Source: Lichenicoccus sp965277665
Lineage (GTDB): Bacteria > Pseudomonadota > Alphaproteobacteria > Acetobacterales > Acetobacteraceae
Direction: 5' to 3'
Length of the DNA: 64,000 nt
Assembly (NCBI RefSeq): GCF_965277665.1
Contig: NZ_OZ255835.1
Coordinates: 4,068,675-4,132,674, forward strand
The notes under the pieces are model-generated. The model was not told the DNA's origin. It saw only the letters and a list, made by a program, of their open reading frames with translations, and searched no databases. Of the stretch, positions 56,412 to 64,000 are shown in pieces; positions within the stretch are counted from its first letter, which is position 1, and every line of letters begins with the position of its first letter. The translations under genes were made by a program, and so were the position numbers.

Positions 56412-56969
56412 TCAGCGCTCGCCCTTGCCGTCACCGTCGCGGATCTGGCCGGTCGGCTCCTGGACATGCGCCTCGAGGAACCAGAGCTGCTTGTCCATGC
56501 CGCGCGACACCTCGGTGAACAGGTCGGTGGTGTCGGCGTCGCCGGCTTCGTCGGACTCGTCGATCGCCTCGCGCACGGCGTTGCCGAACGCCGCATAGCG
56601 GTCGATCAGTGCCGACAGGTGATCGGCGATCCGGTAGATATCGGTCGGATAGGCTTCCAGCTGGCTGCTCTTGGTGATGTCCTGCGTGGTGCCGTAGGCG
56701 GTGCCGCCGAGGGCGGTGATGCGCTCCGCCATCTTGTCGTTCCAGTCATCCTGATCGGTGCGGAAACCGTCGAGCATCAGATGGATGCCGATGAATTGCG
56801 GCCCCTTCAGGTTCCAGTGCGCCTGCTTGGTGATCAGCGCCAGGTCGAGACCATCGGCCAGCCGCCCGTTCAGCAGCGAGATCGCGACGTTGCGCGCGTT
56901 GGATTTCATGGTGTTGCGGGTCGGATGCAGGCGGGGCTTGAGCTGCCGGGGCTTTTCTGTGCTGGCCAT
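56412..56969 (-). CDS. dps: Dps-family ferritin-like DNA-protection protein
   Basis: A 185-residue dodecamer-forming ferroxidase that binds DNA. The ferroxidase site residues are in ITKQAHWNLKGPQF and HLMLDGFRTDQDDWND, with the YGTTQDI segment after them. ATG 56969 (MASTEKPRQLKPRL) is chosen by homology. It has a lysine/arginine-rich N-terminus typical of DNA-binding Dps. It is convergent with the DUF192 gene. Confidence 0.94.
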   Translation of the reverse strand: MASTEKPRQLKPRLHPTRNTMKSNARNVAISLLNGRLADGLDLALITKQAHWNLKGPQFIGIHLMLDGFRTDQDDWNDKMAERITALGGTAYGTTQDITKSSQLEAYPTDIYRIADHLSALIDRYAAFGNAVREAIDESDEAGDADTTDLFTEVSRGMDKQLWFLEAHVQEPTGQIRDGDGKGER

Positions 56970-57165
56970 GAGCCGTTTCCTCGAGTGGGTTGCGGCTGCA
57001 GAACGCGACGGCGGCGGCGGCGTTGCGTGCGGGCCGATGCTGCGTGCGTGCCCATGCTGCGGGCGACTTCCGGGCGGCTGCGACTTGCAAAGCCGCCCAG
57101 GCTCGGTGCAAGAGCGGACAACGCACTGATGCGTAACGACAGTCCGGATCCGAGGCAGCAATCAC

Positions 57166-58143
57166 ATGTCGATTCTGGTGACCGGCTGTGCCGGCTTCGT
57201 CGGCGCGTACGTGACGAAGGCGTTGATCGCGCGCGGGCAGCGCGTGGTCGGGATCGACAACCTGGATGCGTACTATGACCAGCAGCTGAAGCAGGCACGG
57301 CTCGACCGGCTCTGCGCCGGCCCGGAGTTCCACTTCGAGCGCCTGGACCTGACAGACCGGGACGGCCTCGCCGGCCTGCTGGACCGGGAGGCCGGGATCA
57401 CCGCGATCGTGCATCTCGCCGCCCAGGCCGGCGTCAGATACTCGCTCGTCGACCCGTATGCCTACGTGAACGCCAACGTGCTGGGCCACGTCACGCTGCT
57501 GGAGGCGGCGCGCCGGCTGCCTCGGCTTGATCACCTCGTCTATGCGTCCTCGTCCTCGGTCTATGGCCTGAACGACCAGCTGCCGTTCCGCGAAAGCCAG
57601 CGCGTCGACCGGCCGGGATCGCTCTATGCCGCCACCAAGCGGTCGGGCGAGTTGATTGCGCACGCCTACGGCCATCTGTTCGCACTCCCGCAGACCGGGC
57701 TGCGGTTCTTCACCGTGTATGGCCCCTGGGGTCGTCCCGACATGGCGTACTACGCGTTTGCGCGCGCCATCGCGGACGGCTCCGAGATCACCCTCTACGA
57801 GGGCTGCGGCCTGGCGCGCGACTTCACCTATATCGACGATGTCGTCGATGGCGTGCTGCGGGTGCTCGATCATCCGCCGGCAGCCGGCGATGCGCCCGGC
57901 CGGACGCTCAATCTCGGCAACCATCGATCCGAACCGGTGGCGTTGCTGGTCTCGTTGCTGGAGCAGGCGCTCGGGCGGGGCGCCCGCACAAGGCTGATCC
58001 CGCGGCCGGCGACCGACATCGAGGCGACCTGGGCCTCGGTGGAAGCGATAGAAGCCCTGACCGGCTGGACGCCGAAGACCCGGCTGCAGGACGGCATCCC
58101 GCGGTTCGTGGCGTGGTTTCGCGCCTATCACGGGGTCGTGTAG
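57166..58143 (+). CDS. NAD-dependent nucleotide-sugar epimerase, UDP-glucuronate 4-epimerase type
   Basis: A 325-residue SDR. The cofactor motif is TGCAGFVG, the catalytic serines lie in YASSSSVYG and the pair in YAATKRS. IDNLDAYYDQQLKQARL is diagnostic of the UDP-glucuronate epimerase (CapI) subgroup. RDFTYIDDVVDGV is also present. It would supply galacturonate-type units for surface polysaccharide. It is the last protein gene before the rRNA operon. Confidence 0.9.
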   Translation: MSILVTGCAGFVGAYVTKALIARGQRVVGIDNLDAYYDQQLKQARLDRLCAGPEFHFERLDLTDRDGLAGLLDREAGITAIVHLAAQAGVRYSLVDPYAYVNANVLGHVTLLEAARRLPRLDHLVYASSSSVYGLNDQLPFRESQRVDRPGSLYAATKRSGELIAHAYGHLFALPQTGLRFFTVYGPWGRPDMAYYAFARAIADGSEITLYEGCGLARDFTYIDDVVDGVLRVLDHPPAAGDAPGRTLNLGNHRSEPVALLVSLLEQALGRGARTRLIPRPATDIEATWASVEAIEALTGWTPKTRLQDGIPRFVAWFRAYHGVV

Positions 58144-58177
58144 CGGCACGAAACCGCACGGCAGCATTTTTAGCGGG

Positions 58178-58206
58178 TTGACCCTCCTGTTTGTTGGGCC
58201 TAAATC
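58178..58206 (+). promoter_or_regulatory. rrn promoter
   Basis: TTGACC, a 17-nt spacer and TAAATC lie about 360 nt upstream of 16S. The match to sigma-70 consensus and position fit a ribosomal RNA promoter. Confidence 0.6.
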
Positions 58207-58305
58207 CCCGCCTGTCGCGTTGCCGTGGCGAAAAGGGCTTGGCTCTTTGGGTTGCGGTTTGCTAGGGTCTCCGGCTCCATTCGGGGCCTTGTGTCCTGGG
58301 CGGCA

Positions 58306-58322
58306 TGTTCCTTGAAAGTTGA
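58306..58322 (+). promoter_or_regulatory. rrn leader antitermination boxA
   Basis: TGTTCCTTGAAAGTTGAAT matches the alphaproteobacterial boxA/leader motif that binds the Nus factors. It is in the transcribed leader before 16S. Confidence 0.6.
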
Positions 58323-58568
58323 ATAGGCTGAGGAAGGGATATGTTGGCGGCGTCTTAGCTATTGTGTGTGGTTGCATGCATGATGGGGTTGGCTGGTTTT
58401 AGGGTTCTGGGTGGATGAGCCTGGGGTTTTATAGTCTGGCTGCTTTGGGGCGTTTAGTCTGACGTATTTCTATACTATTGCGTAAGACGGATGTTTCGAG
58501 TGAAGGACTATGGGGCTTATGGGTCTGTTTGTTTAGGCTGGTTCTCCTGTGTGGGGGCTGGCTTGGAT

Positions 58569-60068
<1,500 letters not shown>

Positions 60069-60215
60069 AAGGATGTGCGCTGACAGGCTTCGGCCTTTGG
60101 TGCGCTCCATAAAAGTCCTGTGTTGGATCAACGCAGGCGTGCCTGGTTCCCGTATGGGGCTGGCTGGCCTTGGCGCCGTCAACATATCCCTTCCTGCAGT
60201 AACCGGACGATGTTC

Positions 60216-60292
<77 letters not shown>

Positions 60293-60360
60293 CTGGGCGA
60301 GGCTGCTTGAAAACGTCTGATGCTGGATGAGAGCGGCCCACTGGGCCGCGGCCGGCGTGG

Positions 60361-60419
60361 CTTTTCGAGCACCGGAGCGGAGCAGCCTTTTCGGCTGTGA
60401 GCACCGGAGCGCAGAAAAG
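60361..60419 (+). repeat. Nested direct and inverted repeats in the rRNA spacer
   Basis: GAGCACCGGAGCG occurs at 60367-60379 and 60399-60411, around a small hairpin (AGCC-TTTTC-GGCT). CTTTTC and GAAAAG enclose the set. It lies between tRNA-Ile and tRNA-Ala and may be an RNA processing structure. Confidence 0.7.
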
Positions 60420-60460
60420 GCGCGTCGGATCGCCAGCAGCAGGCGTTTGCAAGCGGCCTC

Positions 60461-60536
60461 GGGGGCGTAGCTCAGATGGGAGAGCACCTGCTTTGCAAGC
60501 AGGGGGTCGTCGGTTCGATCCCGTCCGCCTCCACCA
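60461..60536 (+). tRNA. tRNA-Ala (TGC)
   Basis: Acceptor GGGGGCG pairs with CGCCTCC (one GU pair), anticodon TGC in TTTGCAA, encoded CCA. Confidence 0.97.
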
Positions 60537-60655
60537 GTTTGGTGTCGAGGGGTTTGGGATCGGGAGAGGTTACTGTAGGAAAGCCGGGATCAGGCTTGTG
60601 TGCATGGGATCATCCGCGGATGCGGAGGTTTTGTGTGTGCGGGCTTTGATGTGAG

Positions 60656-60667
60656 TGTTCTTTGTCA
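60656..60667 (+). promoter_or_regulatory. Spacer boxA before 23S
   Basis: TGTTCTTTGTCA lies about 230 nt upstream of 23S, in the position of the spacer antitermination box. The 60537-60893 spacer holds nothing else recognisable. Confidence 0.5.
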
Positions 60668-60893
60668 GTGTGAAGAGGTTGGTGCGCGTCTGTTCGTGCC
60701 GCAATTGGGTTGTCTGACCCTGTCGAGATCGCATCCTGTTTGGGTGTGGTTGAGGCTGTAAGATTGCGGGGAAGCGAACAGAGGCGTGAGAGTGAAGTGA
60801 CGACTTGTCGTGATCTTTGGATCATGGCGCGTTTGGGGCTTTGTCTGTGCTCGTGTCAAAGCGGGTGTGGATGGTTCCTGTGCGTGTTGTGGT

Positions 60894-63635
<2,742 letters not shown>

Positions 63636-63734
63636 ACAAATACACCACCACACGCACAGCAGTCATCCACATCACACAACACCGCGCACCAACCCACTCA
63701 CTCGCCCGAACCTCCCCCAGAGGTTGGCTCGGAC

Positions 63735-63854
63735 GACCTGGTGGCCATGGCGGGGAATGATCCACCCGATCCCATCCCGAACTCGGCCGTGAAAACCCCC
63801 AGCGCCCATGATACTGCATCTCAAGATGCGGGAAAGTCGGTCGCCGCCAGGTCT
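63735..63854 (+). rRNA. rrf: 5S ribosomal RNA
   Basis: About 120 nt. GACCTGGTGGC pairs with GCCGCCAGGTC at the ends. CCCGATCCCATCCCGAACTCGG is the conserved 5S core. Confidence 0.95.
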
Positions 63855-63911
63855 TCCGAACCAACCCATTACACACACATCGAGGCCGCATACTCACAGC
63901 AGCCTCACCAC

Positions 63912-63988
<77 letters not shown>

Positions 63989-64000
63989 CCAATCGTTGAC

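Noticed and set aside
58144..58568. Small open frames in the rRNA leader
   Set aside because: The region is explained by promoter and boxA leader signals, and the frames have no protein character.

Overview
The window is high-GC alphaproteobacterial DNA. The rRNA operon at the right end (16S, tRNA-Ile, tRNA-Ala, 23S, 5S, tRNA-fMet) and the recognisable proteins fit Rhodospirillales, most likely Acetobacteraceae. That placement was made by eye and not by a database search.

Layout. (1) 1-12.6 kb: the 3' part of a biosynthetic cluster. A PKS-aminotransferase-NRPS megasynthase is followed by a terminal NRPS protein and a secreted alpha/beta hydrolase, nearly end to end. (2) 13-21.1 kb, minus strand: a galactoside operon with a sugar-binding protein, two ABC permeases, a GH36 alpha-galactosidase and a GH42 beta-galactosidase, with a lipid A type acyltransferase coupled at its end. 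(3) 21.3-25.8 kb: a JmjC-like protein, a pyruvate:quinone oxidoreductase and a GH54 arabinofuranosidase. (4) 26-31.6 kb, minus: a complete urtABCDE-type urea transporter. (5) 31.7-38 kb: a phosphoketolase remnant, an alpha-glucan phosphorylase, a universal stress protein, an SDR and an MFS transporter. (6) 38.1-43.5 kb: a scarred region with a truncated IS1182-type transposase, a decayed IS481-type element, a TetR/SDR divergent pair and a broken MFS gene. (7) 43.5-49.8 kb: a potassium channel, an FkbH-like protein with its carrier protein, and the housekeeping genes proA, nadD, rsfS and rlmH. (8) 49.8-58.1 kb: a CHAP protein, RidA, a CoxG/XdhC/MocA maturation set, a metallo-hydrolase, a deacetylase, a DUF192 protein, Dps and a sugar epimerase. 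(9) 58.2-64 kb: the rRNA operon.

The most unusual locus is the megasynthase. Its first protein has the order KS-AT-ACP-aminotransferase-C-A-PCP, which would make a beta-amino acyl unit and join it to an amino acid. By-eye reading of the adenylation pocket gives a code one residue from the classical glycine code. The second protein (C-A-PCP-TE) has an adenylation domain that has lost its P-loop, its YGPTE motif and its catalytic lysine. Its thioesterase has cysteine where serine is usual. The locus therefore appears to end in a non-activating module with an atypical release domain.

Several short repeat structures are also present: a 106-bp element with inverted ends next to poxB, an inverted-repeat element that supplies the glycogen phosphorylase stop codon, a GC-rich palindromic repeat present twice, and tandem repeats inside or beside genes.
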